Origin: an uncultured Collinsella sp. | Lineage (GTDB): Bacteria > Actinomycetota > Coriobacteriia > Coriobacteriales > Coriobacteriaceae | Assembly (NCBI GenBank): GCA_900540995.1 | Contig: UQHO01000001.1 | Span: 62,001 to 126,000, forward strand | Reading direction: 5' to 3' | DNA: 64,000 nt | Part shown: piece after piece, positions 16,654-25,459 of the stretch | Layout of the letters: every line of letters begins with the position of its first letter | Numbering within the stretch: the stretch's first letter is position 1 | The notes under the pieces: model-generated | What the model was told of the DNA's origin: nothing | What the model saw: the letters and a program-made list of their open reading frames with translations, nothing else | The model's database searches: none | Translations under genes and position numbers: made by a program

Positions 16654-17538
16654 CTATTTCAGCTCATCGATATCGATATGTTCGATGCTCTTGAGCGGCT
16701 GACCAAAAATAAAGCTGCCCGCCACCGCAAACTCGGCAATGTTATCGGCCGTCGTGGCAAAACGATGCTGCGGCTCGGCGGCGTCGCCCGCCAGCTGCTC
16801 GCGGCGCGTGAGGATATCGGTCAGCTCGCGTGTGGTCTCCTCGGCGGAACTCACGACGCGCACCCCAGGCCCCAGCACATGGCGGATAGGTCCCACCAAC
16901 AGCGGAAAATGTGTACAGCCGAGCACCACGGTATCGATACCGTGGTCGCGCAGCGGCTCAACCGTGGCACCCACCAGCGCACGCACGGCAGGCGTATCGA
17001 AGATGTCCTCGTTCTCAAGCCACTGCTCTTGCAGATGTGCACCCGAGGCGAGCTCGTGTTCGACAACCTCAACAAAGCTCGAGGCAGGACAACCGTATAC
17101 ATCGACGCCGGCATCTAGATCCTGGATGGCGCGCGTGTAGGCGCCCGAGCGAATGGTGAGGTTGGTGGCGAGCACGCCCACGCGACGCGAACGAGTGCTG
17201 TTGATTGCCGCACGGGCACCCGGCGCGATCACGCCGATCACGGGAACGTCAAGCACCTGCTGGGCCAGGCGCAAGGCCGCGGCAGTCGCCGTGTTGCAGG
17301 CGATGACCATGATCTTGACGTCGTGCCTCGACAGCCAACGGCCCGCCTGCAGCGCAAACGAGCGCACTTCGTCCTCGGTGCGGGTGCCGTAGGGACAGCG
17401 CTTGGTGTCGCCAAAGTAGTAGACGGACTCGTGCGGCAGCGCCGTGGCAATCGCACGCGCAACCGTCAGACCGCCCAGACCCGAGTCAAACACGCCGATG
17501 GGGCGCGTGTCGCCCGCCAGATTCTCGATATCGGACAT
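16654..17538 (-). CDS. murI: Glutamate racemase
   Basis: Makes D-glutamate for peptidoglycan. In 294 residues it carries the two catalytic cysteine motifs (MVIACNTATAA and VVLGCTHFPLL) and the N-terminal substrate loop GVFDSGLGGLTVA. The ATG at 17538 has a GGTGAGG site. It sits between a HAD phosphatase and rph, with murE two genes upstream, so two peptidoglycan genes are close together. Confidence 0.97.
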   Translation of the reverse strand: MSDIENLAGDTRPIGVFDSGLGGLTVARAIATALPHESVYYFGDTKRCPYGTRTEDEVRSFALQAGRWLSRHDVKIMVIACNTATAAALRLAQQVLDVPVIGVIAPGARAAINSTRSRRVGVLATNLTIRSGAYTRAIQDLDAGVDVYGCPASSFVEVVEHELASGAHLQEQWLENEDIFDTPAVRALVGATVEPLRDHGIDTVVLGCTHFPLLVGPIRHVLGPGVRVVSSAEETTRELTDILTRREQLAGDAAEPQHRFATTADNIAEFAVAGSFIFGQPLKSIEHIDIDELK

Positions 17539-17591
17539 GACCTCACCAGATTCTTTCTCGAAAAGATATGGCTCAGCGCGATAGGACCGCG

Positions 17592-18503
17592 CTACGAACG
17601 AGCCGCGACGAGCAGCTCTGCAGTTGCCGCCCAGCCATCGACAATCTTGCCGCGCGTGACGTAGGCATTGTCGCAGGCATCCAGGAACTCGGGCGCGCCG
17701 GCGCTGGTCAGGCCGTTCTCAACCAGGCAGAACGTGCCCACGTGGTCGGCCATATAGAAGTCGGACTCAGAATCGCCGAGTGCCAGCGTCTCCTCGCGCT
17801 CGATACCCAGGTGCTCGCAGAAACGCGCGATGGCGACACCCTTGTTGAGGCCCGCGGGATTGATGTTAAACGCGCGACCGTCCTCGACGCGATCGAGCTC
17901 GAGCGTCGTCGGCTTGGACAGGTGCGTCAGATGGCCGTTGCAAGCCCAGACCAGACCGCAGCCGGCCTCGTCGAGGATGGCCTGAACCTCGTCGTCGGGC
18001 ACATCGCCGCGCATACCAACGGTGACCTCACGGTACTTGTAGCCAGTCGACATATCGTTGTGGTACTCGATCTTGCGCGGCCAGCGAGCGAGAATCTTCT
18101 CGCACACGCCGGTCTGCTCGATCACCTGATGCGGCGTGAAGCCGCAGGCAGGATCGTAGGGCATATCGCCGGTCAGGTACTCCCAGTCATTAGCCTTGAG
18201 GTCGTACATGACCAGGCCACCCATCTCGCCAATGTAGGAATTGAGGCCGAGCACGCGTGCGTCCTCGTGGATCATGGTGCGGTTGCGACCCGAGGTGGGA
18301 ACCACCTGGATGCCGGCGCGGGCGAGCGCCACGACGGCCTCGACGAGCTTGGTCGAAGGGTTGCCGTCGTTGTCGCGCAGCACGCACGAGCCGGGCGCGA
18401 GCATAGTGGCGTCCAGGTCGGTAAAGACATATTTGACCTTGGCAAGGCGCTCGCGCATCTCGCCCGAAAGCTCAGCGACGGTCGGCAGGGTATTGTGGGA
18501 CAT
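17592..18503 (-). CDS. HAD-superfamily (Cof-like, IIB) phosphatase
   Basis: Predicted Mg-dependent phosphohydrolase of 303 residues. Motif I is FTDLDATML, motif II lies at VPTSGRN, and the motif III/IV region is LNKGVAIARF through LALGDSESDFYM. The cap type fits subfamily IIB (sugar phosphatase-like). The ATG at 18503 with GGAG five bases upstream is chosen over an upstream GTG. The substrate is unknown. It lies between murE and murI, which hints at but does not prove a cell-wall link. Confidence 0.88.
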   Translation of the reverse strand: MSHNTLPTVAELSGEMRERLAKVKYVFTDLDATMLAPGSCVLRDNDGNPSTKLVEAVVALARAGIQVVPTSGRNRTMIHEDARVLGLNSYIGEMGGLVMYDLKANDWEYLTGDMPYDPACGFTPHQVIEQTGVCEKILARWPRKIEYHNDMSTGYKYREVTVGMRGDVPDDEVQAILDEAGCGLVWACNGHLTHLSKPTTLELDRVEDGRAFNINPAGLNKGVAIARFCEHLGIEREETLALGDSESDFYMADHVGTFCLVENGLTSAGAPEFLDACDNAYVTRGKIVDGWAATAELLVAARS

Positions 18504-18613
18504 GGTCACTCCATTACGTTGAAGGGGCTTCTGGTCTTACGCGGCGCGCCTCGCTTGGGGGAAACGCGCTTGCAACGGCAGCGCGCTCAGGACGCCGCCG
18601 TCATCACAGCTCA

Positions 18614-20176
18614 TTAGTCAAACTGGGTAACATCGATTAAACGATTGGCCAGCGAAAGGTCGCTCTCGATGGGCACGAACTCGTCGCCCACGTGCATGAG
18701 TTCCTCGTCGCCCTTTGCCAGCAGCAAGACGATGGTGGGCGCATCGGGGTTGACGTATTCCTCACGCGCCGCCTTAAAGGCCGCATGCACGGCAGCCTCG
18801 CGATCGAGAATGATCTTGTTCGGCGTATCATCGGGAACATGCTCGGCAAGCTCGCGGCAAACCTTCATCGGGTCCTCGTGAGCCGGATCCTCGTTGGCAA
18901 AGATCATCAGGTCGGAGTACGGCGCGGCCTCGCGCGGAAGCTGCTCGCGGCGCTCCTGTGCCTTGCCGCCAGCGGCGCCAAACACCGCAATGACCGGGCT
19001 GGTGGGAAACGCGCGCTTGACCGACGAGAAAAGCGAGCGGAACGAAAGCTGGTTGTGCGCATAGTCAACGACGCAAATCACGCGGCCGTCCTTCGACTCC
19101 ACGACCTCCATACGGCCCGGAACACGCAGCTTGGAGAGACCCTTCTTGATGGCATCGATGCCGATACCGATCTCGTGCGCGGCGGCGATAGCGACCAGCG
19201 CGTTCTCCACGTTAAAGTCGCCCGCGATACCCAGCAGGACCTTCTCCCCCGCCTCGGGCTCGTCGGCGCTCAGGCCATGCAGGTTAAACTCGATGTTAAA
19301 GCCGACCATGCGGACATCGCTTGCCCACAGGCTCGCTTCGGGATGCTCGACGCCAACGGTCACCAAGCGCTCGGCCGTCGATGCCGCCTCCAGCACACGG
19401 TCAACTTCATCGGTGCCCAGATTCACCACGGCAGTCTTTGCCTGGTCGAAGATCCTGAGCTTGCTCTCAAAATAGTCCTCGAAGGTCGGGTGCTCGATGG
19501 GTGAAATGTGATCGCGACCGATATTGAGGAAGCACGCCACGTCAAACGGCAGATTCTCGACGCGTTGGTACTTGAGCGCCTGGCTCGAAACCTCCATGAC
19601 CATGGACTGGCGACCGGACGTGCGGCAGTTGGCGATATGGCGCCAGACCTCGGGGGCCTCGGGCGTAGTATTGGTGCTCTCGTAGCACTCGATGCCATCG
19701 TCGGTACTCACCGAGCCGATCATGCCGCAGGACTCGCCCGCCGCTTTGATAATCGACTGGAGCATAAAAGCGGCCGTGGTCTTTCCCTTGGTGCCGGTAA
19801 TGCCCACGATCTTGACGTCGTGGTCGGGACGGTCGTAGACCTCCGGCGGCAACAGGGCCATGGCCGTGCGAACACTATCAACAACCAGCATCGCAGCACC
19901 GCTCTCCTTCGCCAGCGGCTCCAGAGACTCGACCAGCGACTCCTCGCACACAAATGCGACGGCGCCCGCATCGAGCGCCATGCTCAAAAACGCGGGCTTA
20001 AAGGCAGCACCTTTGCAGAAGAACACGTCACCTGCCGAGACCGCGCGCGAATCAAACGAGCAGCCGGTCACGGCACGCTCGTCAACCTGCTCTGATGCGC
20101 GCAGCTCGCCGCACACGTCGAGAAGCTTGGCAAGCGTATCGACCGTGGTCACGGTCGCGGAATCCGAATGGTGCAT
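18614..20176 (-). CDS. murE: UDP-N-acetylmuramyl tripeptide synthase (MurE)
   Basis: Mur ligase that adds the third residue of the peptidoglycan stem. The 520 residues include the N-terminal UDP-binding domain, the P-loop GITGTKGKTTAAFM near residue 129 and the C-terminal ligase domain. The meso-DAP specificity motif DNPR is absent; the matching stretch reads NEDPAHEDP. The later GKGHE motif is replaced by AKGDEE. Both resemble L-lysine-type rather than DAP-type enzymes. The ATG at 20176 has AAAGGTG upstream. The first gene downstream is the HAD phosphatase. Confidence 0.93.
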   Translation of the reverse strand: MHHSDSATVTTVDTLAKLLDVCGELRASEQVDERAVTGCSFDSRAVSAGDVFFCKGAAFKPAFLSMALDAGAVAFVCEESLVESLEPLAKESGAAMLVVDSVRTAMALLPPEVYDRPDHDVKIVGITGTKGKTTAAFMLQSIIKAAGESCGMIGSVSTDDGIECYESTNTTPEAPEVWRHIANCRTSGRQSMVMEVSSQALKYQRVENLPFDVACFLNIGRDHISPIEHPTFEDYFESKLRIFDQAKTAVVNLGTDEVDRVLEAASTAERLVTVGVEHPEASLWASDVRMVGFNIEFNLHGLSADEPEAGEKVLLGIAGDFNVENALVAIAAAHEIGIGIDAIKKGLSKLRVPGRMEVVESKDGRVICVVDYAHNQLSFRSLFSSVKRAFPTSPVIAVFGAAGGKAQERREQLPREAAPYSDLMIFANEDPAHEDPMKVCRELAEHVPDDTPNKIILDREAAVHAAFKAAREEYVNPDAPTIVLLLAKGDEELMHVGDEFVPIESDLSLANRLIDVTQFD

Positions 20177-20237
20177 CTTTCACCTTTCTCAGCCATTTGG
20201 CAGGGACGGTTTTATAGTAACTGAAACGCACCCACGC

Positions 20238-20262
20238 AAAAACGGCTCCCGGAGGAGCCGTT
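20238..20262 (-). terminator. Intrinsic terminator of asnB
   Basis: On the minus strand AACGGCTCC and GGAGCCGTT with a short loop, followed by TTTTTGCG, just after the asnB stop. Confidence 0.85.
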
Positions 20263-20287
20263 ACGCGCAGGCGTTCGTAAGCCGAGG

Positions 20288-22168
20288 CTAGGCAGCCTGA
20301 ACAGCGGGCTGGTCCTCGTCGATAAAGAAGCGCTTGTACCACACCAGGAACACGAGCGGCGTATAGATCTTGCGCTGGAAATCGCCCTTGCCCGCAAAGT
20401 GCAGGTCGAGCAGATGCATGAGCTCGTCGGTATCGAAGAACTCGCTTGCCCACGGCGCGGTGAAGTACTCCTTGACATAGTCGTACCACTTTTGCTCGCG
20501 CAGCCAGTAGACAATCGGCACCGGGAAGCCCACCTTGGGACGGGTGGCCCACTCATCGGGCAGCGACTTGTTGGCAGCGTGGCGGAGTACCTGTTTGTTG
20601 CCGTTCTCGTTGATGCGGTAGCGGTCGGGAATGTGCTCGGCGAACTCCATGACTTTGCGGTCCAGGAAGGGCACGCGCAGCTCCAGCGAGTGCGCCATGC
20701 ACATCTTGTCGGCCTTGAGCAGAATGTCGCCCGGGAGCCACATATTCATGTCCAGGTACTGCTTCTTGACCAGTTCGGGCTGACCCTTCACGCGCGCGTA
20801 GATGGGTGCAGCGAGCTCGAAGGCGCCGTCGCCGGTGTTGTACTCGGGCTTGAGCACGCCGTCGACCTCGCGCTCCGGCCATACCAGAGCCTGTCCCAGG
20901 AACGACTTCTCGGGGATCTCGGCACCCTTGACCAGGAAGTTATGTCCCTTGAAGTACGGCATATGCAGCGCCAGGTTACCGAGCGCGCGACGGATGGGCA
21001 GCGGCACCATCTTTTTGTACTTGCGCACCGGGACCGTGTCCTCGTAGTAGGCGTAGCCGCCAAAGAGCTCGTCGGCGCCTTCGCCCGAAAGCACGACGGT
21101 AACGTCCTTGCGGGCCATCTCGGCCAAGAACCACAGCGGCACGGAAGACAGGTTGGACTGCGGCTCGTCCATGTGATACTGGATGTCCTCGAGCGCACCG
21201 AAGAACTCGTCGGCGGTAATCATCTTGCGAACGTTCTCGACGCCGAGCTTATCGGAAAGCTCCTTGGCGTAGTTGGTCTCGTTGAAGTTCTTGTAGTCAA
21301 AGCCCACCGAGAAGGTCTTGTCGGGCATGAGGCAAGCGGCGATGTAGCTGGAGTCGACGCCACCGGAGAGGAACGACGCGACCTTGACGTCGGCGATGCG
21401 ATGGGCCTCGACGCTCTCGTGCACGACCTCGTCCAGCTCGTCGACGTACTCCTCGAACGGCTTCTCGACGGCAGAGTAATCGCAATCCCAGTAGCGCTCG
21501 ATGTTCATCTTGCCGGTCGGGATATCGACGGTAAAGTAGTGCGCCGGCGGCAGCTTGTAGACACCCTCGAAGAAGGTCTCCTCGGTTGCCGAATACTGCA
21601 GCGTCATGTACGGACGCAGGGCCTTTTTGTTGACCGCCTTGTGGAAGTGCGGGTAGTCCAGGAAGCTCTTGATCTCAGAACCAAAGAGCACGCCCGGAGC
21701 GCCGTCGCCCGCATCGGCCATGGGATAGTAGTAAAGCGGCTTGATGCCAAAGATGTCGCGGGCGCCAAAAAGCTTGTTCTTCTTTTTGTCCCAGATGACG
21801 AAGGCGTACATACCGCGCAAGCGATCGAGTACGGCCTCGCCCCACTCCTCGTAGCCGTGCAGGAGGCTCTCGGTGTCGGCGCCGCAGTGGAACTTGTAGC
21901 CCTTGGCCTCGAGCTCGGAACGGAGTTCTTGGAAGTTGTAGATCTCGCCGTTGAAGACAATGACGACGCTACCGTCCTCGTTGGCCATGGGTTGGGCGCC
22001 AGCCTCGGTCAGGTCGAGGATCGACAGGCGGCGGAAGCCGAGGGCAACGCGGCCGTCGATAAACTGACCGCCCATGTCGGGACCGCGATGGACGATGCGG
22101 TCCATCATCTTGGTGAGCACCTCGGATTGGTTATCCGTCCCACCGACAAAACCGACAAAACCGCACAT
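20288..22168 (-). CDS. asnB: Asparagine synthase (glutamine-hydrolysing)
   Basis: Makes asparagine from aspartate, ATP and glutamine. The 626 residues begin MCGFVGFVGG, so Cys2 is the glutaminase nucleophile. The glutaminase domain reaches about residue 220. The synthetase domain carries the PP-loop SFLSGGVDSSYIA and the SGEGADELFGGYAYY motif. The ATG at 22168 follows GAGGGGAT. It is monocistronic with its own terminator. Confidence 0.97.
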   Translation of the reverse strand: MCGFVGFVGGTDNQSEVLTKMMDRIVHRGPDMGGQFIDGRVALGFRRLSILDLTEAGAQPMANEDGSVVIVFNGEIYNFQELRSELEAKGYKFHCGADTESLLHGYEEWGEAVLDRLRGMYAFVIWDKKKNKLFGARDIFGIKPLYYYPMADAGDGAPGVLFGSEIKSFLDYPHFHKAVNKKALRPYMTLQYSATEETFFEGVYKLPPAHYFTVDIPTGKMNIERYWDCDYSAVEKPFEEYVDELDEVVHESVEAHRIADVKVASFLSGGVDSSYIAACLMPDKTFSVGFDYKNFNETNYAKELSDKLGVENVRKMITADEFFGALEDIQYHMDEPQSNLSSVPLWFLAEMARKDVTVVLSGEGADELFGGYAYYEDTVPVRKYKKMVPLPIRRALGNLALHMPYFKGHNFLVKGAEIPEKSFLGQALVWPEREVDGVLKPEYNTGDGAFELAAPIYARVKGQPELVKKQYLDMNMWLPGDILLKADKMCMAHSLELRVPFLDRKVMEFAEHIPDRYRINENGNKQVLRHAANKSLPDEWATRPKVGFPVPIVYWLREQKWYDYVKEYFTAPWASEFFDTDELMHLLDLHFAGKGDFQRKIYTPLVFLVWYKRFFIDEDQPAVQAA

Positions 22169-22339
22169 ATACTATCCCCTCTGCTGTTGCTGGGCATCAA
22201 ATCGAATCAGTAGCTTTTGAGTATACCCGAGGGCGTAAAGAGGGGCGGAATGTTCAGGCAATCTCAACTGAATCAGCTCCGCTGTGACACGCGCGAGTTA
22301 CCTTTAATGGATATGAGGTGAATGAGGCGATTGTTTTGC

Positions 22340-22345
22340 TATACT
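22340..22345 (+). promoter_or_regulatory. Probable -10 box of tRNA-Val
   Basis: TATACT lies 11 bp upstream of the mature tRNA 5' end. No good -35 hexamer was seen. Confidence 0.45.
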
Positions 22346-22355
22346 CTCTCCGCAC

Positions 22356-22431
22356 GGGCGATTGGCGCAACGGTTAGCGCAGGTGCTTTACACGCACAAG
22401 GCTGGGGGTTCGAATCCCTCATCGCCCACCA
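22356..22431 (+). tRNA. tRNA-Val (anticodon TAC)
   Basis: A 76-nt cloverleaf with encoded CCA. The acceptor stem is GGGCGAT/ATCGCCC. The anticodon loop TTTACAC lies on stem GTGC/GCAC. The T-arm is GGGGGTTCGAATCCCTC. It is the only plus-strand RNA gene seen here. Confidence 0.97.
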
Positions 22432-22432
22432 C
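22414..22432 (+). repeat. tRNA-Val 3'-end direct repeat, copy 1
   Basis: The 19 nt covering the T-arm 3' side, acceptor and CCA are repeated exactly at 22599-22617. This resembles the flanks left by tRNA-site integration. Confidence 0.8.
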
Positions 22433-22441
22433 TGATTTGAT

Positions 22442-22472
22442 AGGCTCCCAGCAATGGAAGCCTTTCTTTTTT
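22442..22472 (+). terminator. Terminator of tRNA-Val
   Basis: AGGCT and AGCCT with flanking CC/GG pairs, followed by TTCTTTTTT. Confidence 0.75.
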
Positions 22473-22482
22473 GGGCCCAGCG

Positions 22483-22505
22483 CAGAGGGATTCGAACCCG
22501 CCAGG
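22483..22505 (-). other. Isolated tRNA T-arm fragment (antisense)
   Basis: On the minus strand GGGTTCGAATCCCTC followed by TGCGCTGGGC. It looks like the T-arm and 3' end of a tRNA with no body and no CCA. Confidence 0.55.
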
Positions 22506-22598
22506 GTGCGGAGCTGAGGAAACGCGAAGCGTTTTCCAGCGCAGCACGCGAGGGCCGTAGGCCCGAAGCGAAAGCGGGCGGCGTCAGCCGCACGCGAC

Positions 22599-22617
22599 AT
22601 CCCTCATCGCCCACCAC
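22599..22617 (+). repeat. tRNA-Val 3'-end direct repeat, copy 2
   Basis: Exact 19-nt copy of 22414-22432, followed by its own terminator-like hairpin. No tRNA body precedes it. Confidence 0.8.
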
Positions 22618-22626
22618 CGAATTGGA

Positions 22627-22657
22627 AACGGTCCTCGCAAGGGGACCGTTTTTGTTT
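22627..22657 (+). terminator. Second terminator after the tRNA fragment
   Basis: AACGGTCC and GGACCGTT form an 8-bp stem with an 8-nt loop, then TTTGTTT. Confidence 0.75.
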
Positions 22658-22663
22658 GCGCCC

Positions 22664-22688
22664 ATCGCAGGGGGATTCGAACCCCACA
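22664..22688 (-). other. Second isolated T-arm fragment (antisense)
   Basis: On the minus strand GGGGTTCGAATCCCCC followed by TGCGATGGGC. It is a diverged copy of the fragment at 22483-22505. Confidence 0.5.
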
Positions 22689-22710
22689 GCTCACTCGTTT
22701 CAAGGGCAGT

Positions 22711-22926
22711 GGTCAAAAAATGCCAAATATGAGTACTGCTACCTCTTTTGTAACAGCATTTTCGAGGTCCCAAAGGGCAAATCTGACATCAAAGCAACGG
22801 CTAACGGTCCAGATGAGCATGTTTTCTGACAGCAAAACTGGACATATGCGGTCCAATTCGTCAAATTGTGTCTAATTTATATGCTACAGAATTAGTGCCC
22901 GTACTCATATTTGGCATTTTTTGACC
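22711..22926. mobile_element. MITE-like element with 26-bp perfect terminal inverted repeats
   Basis: The left end 22711-22736 starts GGTCAAAAAATGCC and the right end 22901-22926 is its exact reverse complement. The 164-bp interior is AT-richer than its surroundings and has no long reading frame. The total length is 216 bp. No transposase is present. The element sits just after the tRNA-Val debris and before argD. Confidence 0.75.
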
Positions 22927-23044
22927 AGAGGGACTTTTGACCATCGCAAATCAGCAACAAAACGGGCTCCGGATCGCCAAATCATGCCGCATATGACACA
23001 CCCAGCAGTCCGGAACCCGGTCCAAATTGAGTTATTACGCTGCG

Positions 23045-24328
23045 TTAGCCCAAGACACCCGACAGGATCTCGATCAGGCTGTCCACGTCGGCTTCCTCGC
23101 AGACGAGCGGCGGCAAGAAACGCAGCGTATGGGCACCCGTAGCGTTAATCACGACACCGGCGGCCAGCGCGCGGGCAACAATATCATGTGCGTCGCCCGC
23201 GGCATCATCCAAATCACAGCCGAGCATCAGGCCACGGCCACGCACCTCTACCACATGCGGAAGCTTAGCCAGCGCCTGCTCCATATAGGCACCCACCTTG
23301 GCAGCATGCTCGGCATAATCGCCGCGCACAAGCGCGGAGAGCGTCGCGGCACACGCCGCGATGGCCAAGCAGCTACCGCCAAAGGTCGAGCCGTGGTCGC
23401 CCGGCTTAAACACGTCGGCAATCTCCTTCTTTGCCACGACGGCACCCATGGGCACGCCATCAGCAATGCCCTTGGCAAGGCTCATGATGTCGGGCTCCAC
23501 GCCATAGGTCTGGAACGCAAACGGCTTACCCGTGCGGAAGATACCGCACTGGACCTCGTCGGCGATAAGCACGGCGCCCACTTCGTGTGCCAGGTCGCGC
23601 GCCGCCGCCATAAACTCCTCGGTCATGGGGTGCACGCCACTCTCACCCTGGATCGGCTCGAGCATCACGGCACAAATCTCGCTCCCCAGCTGCTTAAAGA
23701 TTGCACGCAGCTCGTCCACATCGTTGGGCGTGCAGGCCACAAAGCCACCCGGCAGCGGGCGGAAGCTGTCCTGCAGCCAATCCTGCATGGTGGCGGCAAT
23801 GGTCTCGAGCGTACGGCCGTGGAAGCCGCCGCGCATGCACACGATGGTGTTGCCGCCATTACCGGCACGCTTGGCGTACAGGCGCGCGAGCTTCATCGAG
23901 CCCTCATTGGCCTCGGCACCGGAGTTGGCAAAGAAGGTCTCCCACACCTGCTCGCCCGCAGCCGGGGCACCAAGAGCAGCTGCCGTGGTCTCATCGCCGG
24001 CGGCAATGGCATCGGCAAGCACGCGCGCACCATCTACGTCGTCGTTAGCAAGCTTGGACAGCAGCGCCGCGACCTGTCCGCGCTGCTCAATGTAGAAGTA
24101 ATTGGAGACATGCATGAGCTTTTTGGTCTGTGCCTCGAGCGCCGAGAGCACAGCCAGGTTGCCATGACCTAGGCTGCACACGCCGATGCCGGCAAGAAAG
24201 TCGAGGTACTCACGGCCATCGTCGCCGGTGAGCTTCATGCCGTGACCCTCGACAAACTCGACCGGAGAGCGGCCAAAGGTATGCATAACGTAATGGGATT
24301 CAAGCGATTGCTGAGCTACAAGTGACAT
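23045..24328 (-). CDS. argD: Acetylornithine aminotransferase
   Basis: PLP-dependent class III transaminase that converts N-acetylglutamate semialdehyde to N-acetylornithine. The 427 residues show the Schiff-base lysine context SLAKGIADG, LIADEVQCGIFRTG and the GTG-rich substrate region. The ATG at 24328 follows AAAGG. It is the last gene of argC-argJ-argB-argD, with 69 bp between argB and argD. Confidence 0.95.
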   Translation of the reverse strand: MSLVAQQSLESHYVMHTFGRSPVEFVEGHGMKLTGDDGREYLDFLAGIGVCSLGHGNLAVLSALEAQTKKLMHVSNYFYIEQRGQVAALLSKLANDDVDGARVLADAIAAGDETTAAALGAPAAGEQVWETFFANSGAEANEGSMKLARLYAKRAGNGGNTIVCMRGGFHGRTLETIAATMQDWLQDSFRPLPGGFVACTPNDVDELRAIFKQLGSEICAVMLEPIQGESGVHPMTEEFMAAARDLAHEVGAVLIADEVQCGIFRTGKPFAFQTYGVEPDIMSLAKGIADGVPMGAVVAKKEIADVFKPGDHGSTFGGSCLAIAACAATLSALVRGDYAEHAAKVGAYMEQALAKLPHVVEVRGRGLMLGCDLDDAAGDAHDIVARALAAGVVINATGAHTLRFLPPLVCEEADVDSLIEILSGVLG

Positions 24329-24397
24329 GAGATGCCTTTCGTTGGGCGCCAGACGGCGCGGGGCTATGGGTGCAGGAATGGGGCGGCTGAGGGTCAG

Positions 24398-25378
24398 CTA
24401 GACCGTCTGAAGCTTCTCGACCTCGTCAAGGTTCTCGGTCAGACGCGCAGCAAACGTCGAAAGCGGATGCGGATGCGTATCGAACTCGTAAGCCGTCTCG
24501 GTGGAATGGATCACGGTGCCGACGCCGGCATCGGTCAGCAGCTCCAGGAGCAGCGAATGCGGCGTAGTACCGTTAATGATGTGGGCACGAAATACGCCGC
24601 CGGTAAGCGCATCGACGGCCGCACGCAGCTTGGGAATCATGCCCTTATCGACCTCGCCGCCGTAGAGCATTTCGTTAACCTCGTCGAGCGTTAGGTTGGA
24701 GATAAGCGAGTCCTTGTCGCTAAAGTCCTTGTACAGGCCATCGACATCGGTCAAAAAGATCGCCTTATGCGCGTGGAGCGCCGCGGCAACGGCACCGGCG
24801 GCGGTGTCGGCGTTGATGTTGAAGAAACCGCCGTCCTCCCCCGCCGCGACGGTAGCGATGACGGGGATGTACTCGCTATCGAGCAGGCGCTCGATATAGT
24901 CGGTGTTGACGTGCGTGACCTTGCCCACGCGGCCGAGCTCTGGGTCGAGTGGCTCGGCGATAAGGGTGCCGGCGTCGCTGCCGGACACGCCCACGGCCAG
25001 GTTGCCGTGGTGGTTGAGCGCCGCGACCAGCTCCTGATTGACCTTGCCGCCCAGTACCTCGCGCACGATGTCCATGGTGGCAGGCGTAGTCACGCGCTGG
25101 CCGTTCTTAAACTCGACGGGGATGTCGTAGTGGCTGAGCGCCTCGTTGATAGCCTTGCCGCCGCCATGCACGATGACGGGGCGCATACCGATGATCTTGA
25201 GCAAAACGATGTCGCTCATCACGTCGCGGCGCAGCTGCTCATCAACCATGGCGGCTCCGCCATATTTGATAACAACCGTCTTGCCGGTCAGGTTCTTAAT
25301 CCACGGCAGTGCTTCGAACAGCAGCTGCGCGGTTGCTTCGTTGGATTCGCTCGAACGACAATCGCGTGCGAATTTCAT
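24398..25378 (-). CDS. argB: Acetylglutamate kinase
   Basis: Phosphorylates N-acetylglutamate, the committed step of arginine synthesis. It has 326 residues, somewhat longer than usual at the N-terminus. Motifs are VVIKYGGAAM, IVHGGGKAIN and LNINADTAAGAVA-like substrate loops. The start at 25378 (MKFARDC) is chosen because the family N-terminus begins shortly after; a further upstream start lies in the intergenic region after argJ. The ribosome site is weak (GAGGCAG), consistent with translation from the argJ transcript. Confidence 0.95.
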   Translation of the reverse strand: MKFARDCRSSESNEATAQLLFEALPWIKNLTGKTVVIKYGGAAMVDEQLRRDVMSDIVLLKIIGMRPVIVHGGGKAINEALSHYDIPVEFKNGQRVTTPATMDIVREVLGGKVNQELVAALNHHGNLAVGVSGSDAGTLIAEPLDPELGRVGKVTHVNTDYIERLLDSEYIPVIATVAAGEDGGFFNINADTAAGAVAAALHAHKAIFLTDVDGLYKDFSDKDSLISNLTLDEVNEMLYGGEVDKGMIPKLRAAVDALTGGVFRAHIINGTTPHSLLLELLTDAGVGTVIHSTETAYEFDTHPHPLSTFAARLTENLDEVEKLQTV

Positions 25379-25459
25379 AATCTGCCTCGTCTTTCGTATC
25401 GTTATCGCGCCGTGCTCCGCTGTCCGCAATCGCGGCAAGATGCGCAGCGTGCCTGGAAT

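Noticed and set aside
22170..22335. T-box or other riboswitch in front of asnB
   Set aside because: No T-box sequence or specifier stem was found on the minus strand upstream of asnB.
22339..22773. A 144-codon minus-strand frame with WAMRDSNPQP-like sequence
   Set aside because: It is antisense to tRNA-Val and to T-arm fragments; such frames are well-known false genes.
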